64,000 bases of DNA from an uncultured Christensenella sp. Lineage in GTDB: Bacteria; Bacillota; Clostridia; Christensenellales; Pumilibacteraceae. This document shows positions 55,266 to 63,779 of this stretch, piece by piece (position 1 is the stretch's first letter; the number at the start of each line of letters is the position of its first letter). The position numbers and the translations under genes are program-made. The notes under the pieces are model-generated. The model did not search any database. It was not told where the DNA came from and was given only the letters and a program-made list of their open reading frames with translations. The DNA lies in NCBI GenBank assembly GCA_910585955.1, contig CAJUGC010000002.1, positions 119,685 through 183,684 of the forward strand, in the 5' to 3' direction.

Positions 55266-57143
55266 ATGACACATGATATTGGAAAAATAATTGCCGATTT
55301 ACGGGTATCGTGCGGCTGGACACAAAACGAATTGGCGCAAAAACTGAATGTAAGCGATAAAGCCATATCCAAGTGGGAGAAAGGTAACGGTATGCCGAGC
55401 ATTGAGTTTTTACCTATGTTAGCCGAACTCTTCAACGTCAGCGTTGATTATATTCTTACCGGGAAACAGTCACACCAAGAAGTTTCCTTTATATCCAAAG
55501 AAGAATATTATGCGCAGAAAGACGACCCGTATGTTCCGAACGAAGAGATCGATTGCGGCAAACTGTCGCAATATGCATTGCAATACGACAGCGAAAAAGT
55601 GCTTGCGGCTTTGGTCGATTCCGGGAAAGGAAGATTTTTTGATCAGTCTTGTTATCGCTATGATTATCAAAAAATGACGCAGTGCAATTATACGGAAGCG
55701 AAATCGGCATTTATCGAGAGCGGGCTGTCCGGAATCGTTACCGACAAATTCTACGACGTTGTATTTAAGCTTATGCACATCAATAAAGAACGCGCGGCTT
55801 ATGGAAAGCATGAATTATTCCGTACCTCAATCGAATTGCGCGATATGAGACCTGATGAACGAATAGTAAATTATCTTATCGATAATTACGAGCATTTGCC
55901 GAAAGAGCAACAAGAATACTATTTCGGTACGTCGGAAGGAATCAACGCAAACGAAAACGGTTGGATTATCGGCTTCCCTCATTTGTTACACCGTGCGTAT
56001 ATAACGGGGAAAGTAAAACTCGTTGAATTGATACTCGAGCATATGGAAATAGCCAATTCGTACATAAGGGAAAAAAGCAGAGAACTTTATGACCATTACA
56101 ACTATCGTAGCAGTGGGATCCCTACCATTATGGGAATGCCGGAAGAGGTATTCCTCATTCGATTGCGTTACCCCGAATCTCGCCCCCTACGCGAAACGGC
56201 AGAAGCGGCGTACGCAAAACACAATAAAAAATGGGGCGACCGTCTAAACGGACTTTTACAGTCTGCGCTCACCGAATACGAAATCAAAGCGATTTGGGTA
56301 GATAACGATAAATCGAAATCCGAGCAAGAAAAACTGATTGAAAAAGCGTTTCACGGGGATTTGATTTGGATAGACGACGTATTAAAAATCGACGACTTCG
56401 AGATTATCAAAAAACTGATAAACGAGAATCCTATCCACCAGGTAGAAATCGTATACGACTTGTATCGGCATAAAAAATGGAGTAAACTATTGGAATATGT
56501 CGGCGCAAACGATTCGAATTTCAAAACAACAATTGAAAGAGAAGATTGGAATGCTGTGGAAAATCTGCTGTTAGAACGCTATTGGAACGAAGAAGCCTGC
56601 ATAAGACAGAACAAAAACTTGTGTTGTGATCCGCTATATGTCTACGCATGGAATAACCTTGACCTGCCCAATAAGCAATACTTACGCTCCCGTAGCGGCG
56701 ATTTTGAAATTTATCATCGTTCTTTTCACTCCTTATCGGAATGTATCGATTATGTTAAGCGGTGCAAACAAAAAACATTGATTGACTATCAGCAAAAAAT
56801 CGCACAGAAAAAGGCGCAGGTACAATTACAATCCGAAAAAGAAAAGACTGATTACTTGACAAAAGATTATTTTGAAACAGAACTTTCCAAAGGCAATATC
56901 GATTTGGTAATTGTTAAATTATGCGTTAGATTGGAAGCGGTTTTACGTTGCGATTATCATTTAGAGGGGGATTTTTCCGAAATTCTTACGGCGTTTTGCG
57001 GCGACAGCGGAGAAACAGCGAATGTGCTAAATAAATTACGAAGAAACAGAAATAACATTGTACACTCGGCAAGCGACGCAACGATATTAACCGCCGATGA
57101 AATCCACGCGTGTATAGACTATATTTGCGAATTAACCAAATAA
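55266..57143 (+). CDS. XRE HTH protein with C-terminal HEPN-like domain
   Basis: This protein has 625 residues. An XRE helix-turn-helix (about 5-65: GWTQNELAQKLNVSDKAIS with KWEKGNGMPS) is joined to about 460 residues of helical, ankyrin-like or TPR-like sequence. The last 85 residues look like a HEPN/DUF4145 domain: LVIVKLCVRLEAVLRCDYHL, then a helix and LRRNRNNIVHSAS with R595 and H600 in R-x4-H spacing, the catalytic pair of HEPN RNases. HEPN proteins often cleave RNA in toxin-antitoxin or phage-defence systems. No antitoxin gene is adjacent, so the HTH part may control its own expression. Defence function is inference. Confidence 0.72.
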   Translation: MTHDIGKIIADLRVSCGWTQNELAQKLNVSDKAISKWEKGNGMPSIEFLPMLAELFNVSVDYILTGKQSHQEVSFISKEEYYAQKDDPYVPNEEIDCGKLSQYALQYDSEKVLAALVDSGKGRFFDQSCYRYDYQKMTQCNYTEAKSAFIESGLSGIVTDKFYDVVFKLMHINKERAAYGKHELFRTSIELRDMRPDERIVNYLIDNYEHLPKEQQEYYFGTSEGINANENGWIIGFPHLLHRAYITGKVKLVELILEHMEIANSYIREKSRELYDHYNYRSSGIPTIMGMPEEVFLIRLRYPESRPLRETAEAAYAKHNKKWGDRLNGLLQSALTEYEIKAIWVDNDKSKSEQEKLIEKAFHGDLIWIDDVLKIDDFEIIKKLINENPIHQVEIVYDLYRHKKWSKLLEYVGANDSNFKTTIEREDWNAVENLLLERYWNEEACIRQNKNLCCDPLYVYAWNNLDLPNKQYLRSRSGDFEIYHRSFHSLSECIDYVKRCKQKTLIDYQQKIAQKKAQVQLQSEKEKTDYLTKDYFETELSKGNIDLVIVKLCVRLEAVLRCDYHLEGDFSEILTAFCGDSGETANVLNKLRRNRNNIVHSASDATILTADEIHACIDYICELTK

Positions 57144-57179
57144 CGTCATATAGACGCGCCTAATAATTGTTATAAGAAT

Positions 57180-57207
57180 CCACCGGCTAAGCCGGTGGTT
57201 TTTCTTT
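57180..57207 (+). terminator. Terminator of the HTH-HEPN gene
   Basis: CCACCGGC-TAA-GCCGGTGG followed by TTTTTCTTT; a perfect 8-bp stem with a three-base loop, 36 bp after the stop. Confidence 0.9.
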
Positions 57208-57371
57208 GCCTTTGGCGTTAATAGCCTAACACGCCCCTTTTTCACGTCAAGCGGCTTTCGCGGCATAAACCGCCGTTTGTGCGCGATTGATAGATTTTCG
57301 ATGAATACCCGAAAAGCGTTACAGCGGCAATATAGCGGCGTTACACGGCACTATGCGAAACTGAAAACGGC
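57208..57371. other. Region without recognisable gene
   Basis: This is about 165 bp left of tRNA-Val. One plus-strand frame is open for about 50 codons up to a stop at about 57388 (ALQRQYSGVTRHYAKLKTAK near the end) but has no start site or family likeness. It may be the eroded end of an element that entered at the tRNA 3' end. Confidence 0.3.
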
Positions 57372-57421
57372 AAAAGAAAAAACCTAAAACTATTCTCACA
57401 AAAGGAGTTCGTTTTAGGTTT
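57372..57421 (-). terminator. Terminator of tRNA-Val
   Basis: On the minus strand AAACCTAAAAC (57411-57421) pairs with GTTTTAGGTTT (57380-57390) around a 20-nt loop; TTTCTTTTG follows. It lies directly after the tRNA 3' end. Confidence 0.8.
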
Positions 57422-57425
57422 GGAC

Positions 57426-57501
57426 TGGTGGGCAATAAGGGACTCGAACCCCTGACTTTCTCCACGTCAAGAAGACACTCTCCCAGCTGAGTTAATTGCC
57501 C
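57426..57501 (-). tRNA. tRNA-Val(GAC), CCA encoded
   Basis: On the minus strand the acceptor GGGCAAT pairs with ATTGCCC, followed by discriminator A and encoded CCA (57426-57428). The anticodon stem TCTTC/GGAGA encloses TTGACGT, giving anticodon GAC (valine). The D arm (CTCAGCTGGGAGAG) and T arm (GGTTCGAGTCC) are normal. 76 nt. It has a good promoter and its own terminator. Confidence 0.95.
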
Positions 57502-57516
57502 TTGGGATGTATGTGT

Positions 57517-57545
57517 ATTGTATTATATTAGACAAGTTTTGTCAA
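57517..57545 (-). promoter_or_regulatory. Promoter of tRNA-Val
   Basis: TTGACA (57540-57545), a 17-nt spacer and TACAAT (57517-57522) on the minus strand. Confidence 0.8.
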
Positions 57546-57615
57546 GCGTTTTTAAAGAAATGTTTTAGGCGATGTATGGTCGAGCGAAAGGCGGTTTTAA
57601 GAATGATTTATAAAA

Positions 57616-57667
57616 ACAATCCCCTCAGTCTGCTACGCAGACAGCTCCCCTTGCTAAGGGGAGCCTA
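57616..57667. repeat. Dispersed short repeat, copy 2
   Basis: This copy has ACAATCCCCTCAGTC, the hairpin GTCTGC-TAC-GCAGAC, then a second perfect hairpin GCTCCCCTT-GCT-AAGGGGAGC (57644-57664). It matches copy 1 at 5955-6012, with compensatory changes in the first stem (GTCAC/GTGAC there). The pattern supports a REP-like or miniature mobile element. Confidence 0.8.
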
Positions 57668-57703
57668 AGAACAAATAACAGCTTCACTTGGCTCGAATGT
57701 AGC

Positions 57704-59278
57704 CTATAATTCGAGATATTCGTCGTAGGTCGTTTCCTTGTCGAACACCTTTTTGCCGCCGTCGATTTCTATAATGCGGTTTGCAACGGTCTGTATGATC
57801 TCCTCGTCGTGCGTGACGAAAAGCATGTTGCCCTTAAAGCCGGTCATGCCCTTATTGAGCGCGGTTATGCTCTCGAGGTCGAGATGATTGGTCGGTTCGT
57901 CGAATATCAGGAAGTTGGCTTGAGACAGCATCATTTTCGCAAGCATACAGCGCACCTTTTCTCCGCCGGAAAGCACGCTCGCCTTTTTGAGCGCTTCCTG
58001 CCCCGAAAATAACATTCTGCCGAGCCACCCGCGAAGATACTCCTCGTAGTGCTCCTTCGAATATTGACTGAGCCATTCGACAAGCGAGAGATCGCAACCG
58101 TCGAAGAAACCGTCGTAGTTCTGCGGCATATATGCGGGGATGATCGTCTGACCCCACTTTACCGTACCCGCGTCCGCTTCCTTAAGCCCCATTATGCAAT
58201 CGAAAAGAATCGAAAGAGTCTGCGAATTCGAACAAATGAAGCCTATTTTCTCGTCGCGCTTGACCTTAAAGGAAATGTCCTCGAACACTCCATTTTTCGT
58301 CAGTCCCTCGACCGTGAGAATCTCGTTGCCTATTTCGCGCTCGTACTTAAAGTCTATAAACGGATAGCGGCGAGAGGACGGCTTGATGTCGTCGAGCTTT
58401 ATCTTTTCGAGCTCGCGCTTGCGGCTCGTAGCCTGCTTCGACTTCGAAGCGTTTGCCGAAAAGCGTGCGATAAATTCCTGTAGTTCCTTTGCACGCGCCT
58501 CGAGCTTTTTGTTCTGTTCCTTGGACTGTCGAAGAGCAAGCTGGCTCGTCTCGTACCAAAAGTCGTAGTTGCCGACGTAGATCTTTATCTGTCTGAAGTC
58601 GACGTCGCAGATATGCGTACAGACGCGATTCAAGAAATGGCGGTTGTGCGACACGATTATTATGGTCGTTTCGTCGAGCGTCATGAGGTAATCCTCGAGC
58701 CACTTGACCGACTTTGCGTCGAGATTGTTCGTCGGCTCGTCGAGAATGAGGATATCGGGGTGTCCGAACAGCGCTTGAGCGAGCAACACTTTAACTTTCA
58801 TCTTCGCGTCTATGCCGCCCATTTGCTCATAGAACAGCGAGCTGTCTACCTTGAGACTGTTTAGAAGCGTCTCCGCGTCGGACTCCGCCTCATAGCCGTT
58901 CATATCCGCGAACTCGCCCTCGAGCTCCGCCGCCGCCACGCCGTCCTCGTCCGTAAAGTCGGGCTTGGCATACAGCCGCTCGCGCTCCGACTTGACTTCC
59001 ATGAGTCTCTTGTGCCCCCACATGACGGCGTCTATGACCGTGCAGTTATCGTAGGCGTTCTGGTTCTGCGCGAGCACGGACATACGCTCGTTTTTATCAA
59101 CGCTTATCTCGCCCTTGTTCGGCTCCATGTCGCCGGCAAGAAGCTTCAGAAACGTGGATTTACCGGCGCCGTTTGCGCCGATTATGCCGTAGCAATTGCC
59201 TTTCGTGAACTTGAGATTGACGTTGTCGAACAGCACGCGGCTGCCGAACTGAAGGCTTACGTTGTTACACTGTATCAT
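57704..59278 (-). CDS. ABC-F family ATPase, YbiT-like
   Basis: This protein has 524 residues and no membrane segments. Two ABC domains are joined by a linker with paired helices (KEQNKKLEARAKELQEFIAR). Domain 1: Walker A GANGAGKST, Walker B DILILDEPTNNLD, signature replaced by GGIDAKMKVKVLLAQALF. Domain 2: signature LSGGEKVRCMLAKMMLS and Walker B FLIFDEPTNHLDLESI, but Walker A is degenerate (CSNSQTLSIL, no lysine). ABC-F proteins act on the ribosome as translation factors or resistance proteins; the RGWLGRMLFSG segment fits the YbiT branch. It is a single gene with a promoter at 59353-59381. Confidence 0.88.
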   Translation of the reverse strand: MIQCNNVSLQFGSRVLFDNVNLKFTKGNCYGIIGANGAGKSTFLKLLAGDMEPNKGEISVDKNERMSVLAQNQNAYDNCTVIDAVMWGHKRLMEVKSERERLYAKPDFTDEDGVAAAELEGEFADMNGYEAESDAETLLNSLKVDSSLFYEQMGGIDAKMKVKVLLAQALFGHPDILILDEPTNNLDAKSVKWLEDYLMTLDETTIIIVSHNRHFLNRVCTHICDVDFRQIKIYVGNYDFWYETSQLALRQSKEQNKKLEARAKELQEFIARFSANASKSKQATSRKRELEKIKLDDIKPSSRRYPFIDFKYEREIGNEILTVEGLTKNGVFEDISFKVKRDEKIGFICSNSQTLSILFDCIMGLKEADAGTVKWGQTIIPAYMPQNYDGFFDGCDLSLVEWLSQYSKEHYEEYLRGWLGRMLFSGQEALKKASVLSGGEKVRCMLAKMMLSQANFLIFDEPTNHLDLESITALNKGMTGFKGNMLFVTHDEEIIQTVANRIIEIDGGKKVFDKETTYDEYLEL

Positions 59279-59352
59279 AAGAACTCCTCCCTACTTTGTT
59301 TCGAGAAAAAAAGTAGCAAAAAAAAGTTAAGTATTGAGGTTGATATAAATCA

Positions 59353-59381
59353 AGTATATCACTTTCTCCGCAAAATTGCAA
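59353..59381 (-). promoter_or_regulatory. Promoter of the ABC-F gene
   Basis: TTGCAA (59376-59381), a 17-nt spacer and TATACT (59353-59358) on the minus strand. The leader is about 70 nt with a run of eight As; no structured attenuator is evident. Confidence 0.7.
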
Positions 59382-59430
59382 CCTAATAATCGCAAAAAGA
59401 CCACATGATTTGCGCAGCGGTGTCGACAAA

Positions 59431-59467
59431 AGCAAGAAAAACAAGCGACGCGGTAACGTCGCTTGTT
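59431..59467 (-). terminator. Terminator of the GH3 operon
   Basis: AACAAGCGACG and CGTCGCTTGTT form a perfect 11-bp stem around CGGTAA; on the minus strand TTTCTTGC follows. It lies 29 bp after the stop at 59496. Confidence 0.88.
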
Positions 59468-59495
59468 TTGATAAAGTGCATATTAATCGAATGTT

Positions 59496-59945
59496 TTAGG
59501 CGGGCTCTTTACGCATATCCATAAAAGATGCTACGCACATGGCAATGATCGTCACTGCCAAAACAACAGGTATCGCAAACGCAATGCCGAGGTTTCCGCC
59601 GAAGAAGTTGATGCCGTTTACAACGTCCATGAGCGTCGGCAGGCACTGATAAAACGAAATGCCTGTTCCCACGGATATCAACGCAATCGGAACAACGGGC
59701 GCGAACTTAAAGTCGGTGAACACGACCAACACTTCGGTCAGAGCGCCTACAAGCACGAGAATAAATCCCAACACGGAAAAAGTTCTGTCCATACCTGAAA
59801 TTTGATTGTCCGCCGGCATAAGAGACATATCTTTGGTGGAAGCTATAAGGTACACTATTGCCACCGCAAGTGCAGCGCATGCCGCGCCGAAGCCGAGATA
59901 GAAGCCAATCGTTCTGTTCTTAAAACTGTCTTTTATCTTAAACAT
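59496..59945 (-). CDS. Four-helix membrane protein
   Basis: This protein has 149 residues with four hydrophobic segments (about 13-33, 51-73, 78-98 and 110-142). Loops carry STKDMSLMPADNQISGMDRT and QCLPTLMDVVNGINFF. No family recognised. It starts 1 bp after the GH3 gene ends, with GGAG inside that gene's end, so the two are coupled. It may help anchor or transport material for the glycosidase. Confidence 0.68.
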   Translation of the reverse strand: MFKIKDSFKNRTIGFYLGFGAACAALAVAIVYLIASTKDMSLMPADNQISGMDRTFSVLGFILVLVGALTEVLVVFTDFKFAPVVPIALISVGTGISFYQCLPTLMDVVNGINFFGGNLGIAFAIPVVLAVTIIAMCVASFMDMRKEPA

Positions 59946-59946
59946 T

Positions 59947-62883
59947 TTATTCCTTGTCTCCTTTACGGAAATACCCGCCGTACACGAACAAGCCGAGCGC
60001 AGCCACTGCCACTACACCGAATATTACATCTATCGCTATGAGCAGTGCGAGCCACCAAGGAGTAGTAGTCGAAATGACAGTGCTTTCCGACAAGCCGTTT
60101 ACCGCATTCGAATTTGCGTATACATAGAAGAAACGCTTGTTCGAATCGCGCAGCACCTGCATGGCGTAGCCGTCTTTGTTGTTTGCGTTCACTTCGTTTA
60201 CCACGTCCTTATACTTCTGACCTTGCAAGCAGAACATATCGGTGCCGCATGCCATCGTCAAAAGAGGAGTATCGGCACAAGAACCGGCGTCGGTAATGAA
60301 GATGCCGTCATACCCCCACTCTCCGCGCACCACTTCGTTCATGAGCGCAGCGTTTCGTGCCGTGAAACACGCACCTATAGCGTTGTACGAGGTCATTGTG
60401 CTCTTGGTGTGCCCTATGGTATACGCTCCCTCAAACGATTTGAGCGTTATTTCGCGCAAGGTCTGCTCGGTCATAAACGTCATGACGCCGCTACGGTTGG
60501 TCTCCTGATCGTTTGCCGCAAGATGCTTGGGCGCACATATAACGCCCTTCTCCTGCATAGCGGGCACTACGTCCGCAGCAAAGTAATACGCCAAAACACT
60601 GTCCTCGGACACATATTCGAAGTTACGACCGCCGTACGGGGTGCGGTGGTTGTTGAAGCCGGGTCCCCAATACTGGCTGACGCCGAGATACAGTGCGTCT
60701 TCACCCGTAAAGTGACCGCGCAAGCGGATAAGCTCGTGACTGTATGTGCACGCAAGCAGATTGACACTGTTAAAGAGCGTAGAGCTTAATTTTTTATCGT
60801 AGTTGTTGTAGTTGCCTCGAACGCCGTCCGGTCCATCCTGATTGATTATTGTAGGAAGGCTGACAGATTTCACAGGCTTGATACCGAAATCGTCTGCGGT
60901 TACAAGCGCCATGTCGTCGAGCGACATTTGGCTTAGGAATTTATCCCAAAGTTCATCGACTTCCCACTTCTTGCCGCTTGCGTCGATGTACTCGCCTGTG
61001 AGCGGCACACCGTGCATTTTGTAGAACTTTATGACTTTATCGCCCGTTTGTTCCGTCTTTATCGCCGACAAGGTAGGCGGGTCGCTCGGCTTGATTTCTT
61101 CGAGGAACTTACCTTGGTGAATATCTTTCATGCGGTCGGTGACTTCCAGACCTTCGTATCTTTTCGGGAAAGTGTTCCAATCTCTGCGCGTGAGATACTG
61201 CACAGTGCCTGCTTTGAAATAATTGTAGTCGGAAGCGAAAATCGGGTCGTCGGTGAAGCGGTTGGTGACTTCCGCGCCCGTATCGGACTTGCTGTAAGTC
61301 GTCTTGTCGAGCGCATCGAGAGTGTACTTCCAGGTCTTTGCGGCATCGCCCGCAACGGTTTTGCCGTTATGGTCGTACATGCCGGTCTTGCCCTTTGCCG
61401 CCAAAACGTTGTTCAATGCGTCGTGCGCGTCGTCGCCTACCGAAAGGTAGTAGTCGCCCGCGTCGAGTATGTATGTCTTGGCTTCCTTCTCGTCATAGGA
61501 TGCGAGAAGGTATCGGTCGATCGTGACGGTGACAATTTCGTCTTTGCCCGGTTCGATGTCGCCGGTCTTGCCGTAGCCTGCGACTTGTATCGCCGCTTTT
61601 TCGACCTTGCCCTCTATGTAAGGAACCTGCGCATATACCTGAACTACGCTCTTGCCTTTCACGGCGCCTGTGTTGGCGACCTTTACCTTGACGGTGAACT
61701 CGTCCTTTTCTTTGTCGTACGTCGGGGTTTCGGCAAGTTCCTGCTTGAACGTCGTATACGAAAGTCCGTGTCCGAACGGAAAACTTATCTCGTCCGCATA
61801 GTTCCACTTGCCGCCTTTGGACTCATAAATGCCTAAAGCGTTATCGGCGTTTCGACCGCCGAGAATAAGATCCTCATAGCGGGTCTCGTAGTACTTGTAG
61901 CCTACATAAATGCCCTCGGCGTAAATCAAATATCTGGTTGACTGTTCGGTTCCGTTGGCAAATTGGAAATCGCCGAAATTTTGTACGGCCGCCGACGACT
62001 TATTGCTCGCGGCATAGGTATCCGTAAGTTTGCCCGACGGGTTGGCTTTGCCGCACAAAAGATTGGCAACGCCTTGGAAGCCGCTAAGTCCGGGATAGCC
62101 TATCCACATACAAGCGTCTATGTCGTAATCCTTTAAGCACTCTATTTCCATGGGATAGCCGCTGTTTATAAGCGCTATGCGCTTTTTGAAATTGCCGTTT
62201 TTGACTTCGGTGAGCATTTTCTTCTCATTGTCGTTTATGGCAAGTTCGTTGACGCCTTTATTATCCGGCAGAAGCTCCAAACCTTCGCCGCCTCGCCGCT
62301 TTATCATGACGATAGCGGCGTCGCCGTAGTTCGCAAAAGTCGCTTTTTGCGCGTCGGTGAGCGTTATGCCGTCGTCGGCTCCGTTGTCTGCCTGTCCGTT
62401 ATATGCCTTGAGGACTTCTTCATTGACAGTGAATACCGATTGAAACGCCTTTTGGGGATTGATTCCGCGCGTCAAAACATAGTCCGCGCCATTGCTTTTT
62501 CCGCGGTAGACGGGGCTTTGAAATCCCGTTCCGAAAAGAGTTACATTGGCTTTCTCCGCGATCGGCAGTGCGGGCTTGCCGTCTGCCGCATTGTTGTTGT
62601 AAAGCAATACGGAACCTTCTTCGGACACCTTTATGATGTAATCTTTCTGCGCTTCATGGAGCTTTTTGAGACCTTCCTTCGTCGGTACTCCGTCGGCGGT
62701 ATAGTCGGTCTTATACAAAGTCGTTTCCTTGGTCAGCTCTCCCGACTGTTCGGCACCGATACCGAAGAATCTCGAAACCGAGCCCTCGTTTTCTTTACCG
62801 ATTACGGTGACGCATAGGAACAGCACAAAAAGGAAACAGAATATCCCGGCTAATCCGCGGAACAACTTCCATTTTTTAAGCAT
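59947..62883 (-). CDS. Membrane-anchored, circularly permuted GH3 glycoside hydrolase
   Basis: This protein has 978 residues. An N-terminal membrane segment (about 10-28) is followed by the GH3 C-terminal alpha/beta sandwich first (about 55-365; FPFGHGLSYT near 375), an FN3-like domain (about 385-480), a linker, and then the TIM barrel (about 640-920). The barrel shows QDGPDGVRGNYN, KHLAANDQETNRSG and the nucleophile motif YDGIFITDAGS. A second membrane helix (about 945-970) and basic tail end it. Permuted GH3 beta-glucosidases are known from rumen and gut Clostridia. Likely activity: removing terminal glucose or related sugars outside the cell; exact specificity unknown. The start follows AGGAGG. 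Confidence 0.9.
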   Translation of the reverse strand: MLKKWKLFRGLAGIFCFLFVLFLCVTVIGKENEGSVSRFFGIGAEQSGELTKETTLYKTDYTADGVPTKEGLKKLHEAQKDYIIKVSEEGSVLLYNNNAADGKPALPIAEKANVTLFGTGFQSPVYRGKSNGADYVLTRGINPQKAFQSVFTVNEEVLKAYNGQADNGADDGITLTDAQKATFANYGDAAIVMIKRRGGEGLELLPDNKGVNELAINDNEKKMLTEVKNGNFKKRIALINSGYPMEIECLKDYDIDACMWIGYPGLSGFQGVANLLCGKANPSGKLTDTYAASNKSSAAVQNFGDFQFANGTEQSTRYLIYAEGIYVGYKYYETRYEDLILGGRNADNALGIYESKGGKWNYADEISFPFGHGLSYTTFKQELAETPTYDKEKDEFTVKVKVANTGAVKGKSVVQVYAQVPYIEGKVEKAAIQVAGYGKTGDIEPGKDEIVTVTIDRYLLASYDEKEAKTYILDAGDYYLSVGDDAHDALNNVLAAKGKTGMYDHNGKTVAGDAAKTWKYTLDALDKTTYSKSDTGAEVTNRFTDDPIFASDYNYFKAGTVQYLTRRDWNTFPKRYEGLEVTDRMKDIHQGKFLEEIKPSDPPTLSAIKTEQTGDKVIKFYKMHGVPLTGEYIDASGKKWEVDELWDKFLSQMSLDDMALVTADDFGIKPVKSVSLPTIINQDGPDGVRGNYNNYDKKLSSTLFNSVNLLACTYSHELIRLRGHFTGEDALYLGVSQYWGPGFNNHRTPYGGRNFEYVSEDSVLAYYFAADVVPAMQEKGVICAPKHLAANDQETNRSGVMTFMTEQTLREITLKSFEGAYTIGHTKSTMTSYNAIGACFTARNAALMNEVVRGEWGYDGIFITDAGSCADTPLLTMACGTDMFCLQGQKYKDVVNEVNANNKDGYAMQVLRDSNKRFFYVYANSNAVNGLSESTVISTTTPWWLALLIAIDVIFGVVAVAALGLFVYGGYFRKGDKE

Positions 62884-62900
62884 ATTTTGTTGTCCTCCTG

Positions 62901-63557
62901 TCAGTTCTTGGGCATAACTTCCACAGCGTCGCGAGCTTCCTTCATAGTCTTATACGGCGAACCCGACTGCACGGGGAATATGATAGGCTCTCCGAAGCCG
63001 GCGCCGCCTGCACCCCATCCTTGGAAATCGACCACGGTCAAAACGCCGTCCGCAAGCTCTGCTTCGTACTCGTAGTCATAGGAATTCTCCAAGATACTTT
63101 CCAAAGTAAGAGGGTTGCCATCCTTGTCCGCTTCGACAAGTTTTCCTTCTTTAAAGAAGCTGGAAACGACAATTCCCTTAAGATGAATTTTTATCGTATT
63201 GCCTTCCTGCGTCCAATATCCGTAAAGAGCGACGTTAATTTCGTTATCGTCGTACGCCGCGATACCGGTCTTTATAGGGAAAATTCCTTTCTTGTCAAAA
63301 CCGAGGAACGAAGCTGCCGAGCCGTCCTTGTAGAGCATCAAATGGCACGACAAAAACGCCGTCTTGCCGCTCGTCGGCGTCTCCGAGTATCTGCCCAAGC
63401 TGTAAGCAACGTCGTCCTTTGTCATGTAAACGGCGGGGTCGTAGTCTGCCCAAGACGCCTTAGACCAGTCGGTTTTGCCGCATCCGGCAAGAGCGAAGGT
63501 CGCCCCGATAGCCAAAAGAGTTGCCACAATTACGGCAACGAGTTTCCTGTTTTTCAT
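62901..63557 (-). CDS. Small lipoprotein of the GH3 operon
   Basis: This protein has 218 residues, starting at MKNRKLVAV (63557) behind CGGAGGAA; the longer frame to 63698 lacks a site. The signal peptide ends ALAGCGK (Cys26). The mature part is beta-rich: CHLMLYKDGSAASFLGF, YWTQEGNTIKIHLKGIV and LADGVLTVVDFQGWGAGG, like a small lipocalin-type or sensor domain. No family name is supported. It is the first gene of the operon (17 bp from GH3) and may bind ligand or stabilise the hydrolase. Confidence 0.75.
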   Translation of the reverse strand: MKNRKLVAVIVATLLAIGATFALAGCGKTDWSKASWADYDPAVYMTKDDVAYSLGRYSETPTSGKTAFLSCHLMLYKDGSAASFLGFDKKGIFPIKTGIAAYDDNEINVALYGYWTQEGNTIKIHLKGIVVSSFFKEGKLVEADKDGNPLTLESILENSYDYEYEAELADGVLTVVDFQGWGAGGAGFGEPIIFPVQSGSPYKTMKEARDAVEVMPKN

Positions 63558-63636
63558 ATATTCCTCCGAATAAAAATTTTTTCGCAACCGCATGAAATTT
63601 TCGCGCGACAAATCTTTTGCGGTGCGAGCTGTGCAT

Positions 63637-63665
63637 ATATTATCATATCGTAAAATGTTTTTCAA
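63637..63665 (-). promoter_or_regulatory. Promoter of the lipoprotein-GH3 operon
   Basis: TTGAAA (63660-63665), a 17-nt spacer and TAATAT (63637-63642) on the minus strand. Confidence 0.6.
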
Positions 63666-63678
63666 TACAAAAATCAAA

Positions 63679-63710
63679 AGCCGTCGGTTTTGCGTCAAAA
63701 CCCGTCGGCT
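63679..63710 (-). terminator. Terminator of the GHKL kinase gene
   Basis: On the minus strand AGCCG and CGGCT enclose GGTTTTG-ACG-CAAAACC, and TTTGATTTTTG follows. It lies 70 bp after the stop at 63780. Confidence 0.7.
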
Positions 63711-63779
63711 CTTGCTGTTTGCGTTCTCTTACGAAAAATTGCGATGTTATATCACAAGACACATTTCGCCTTGTATGAA

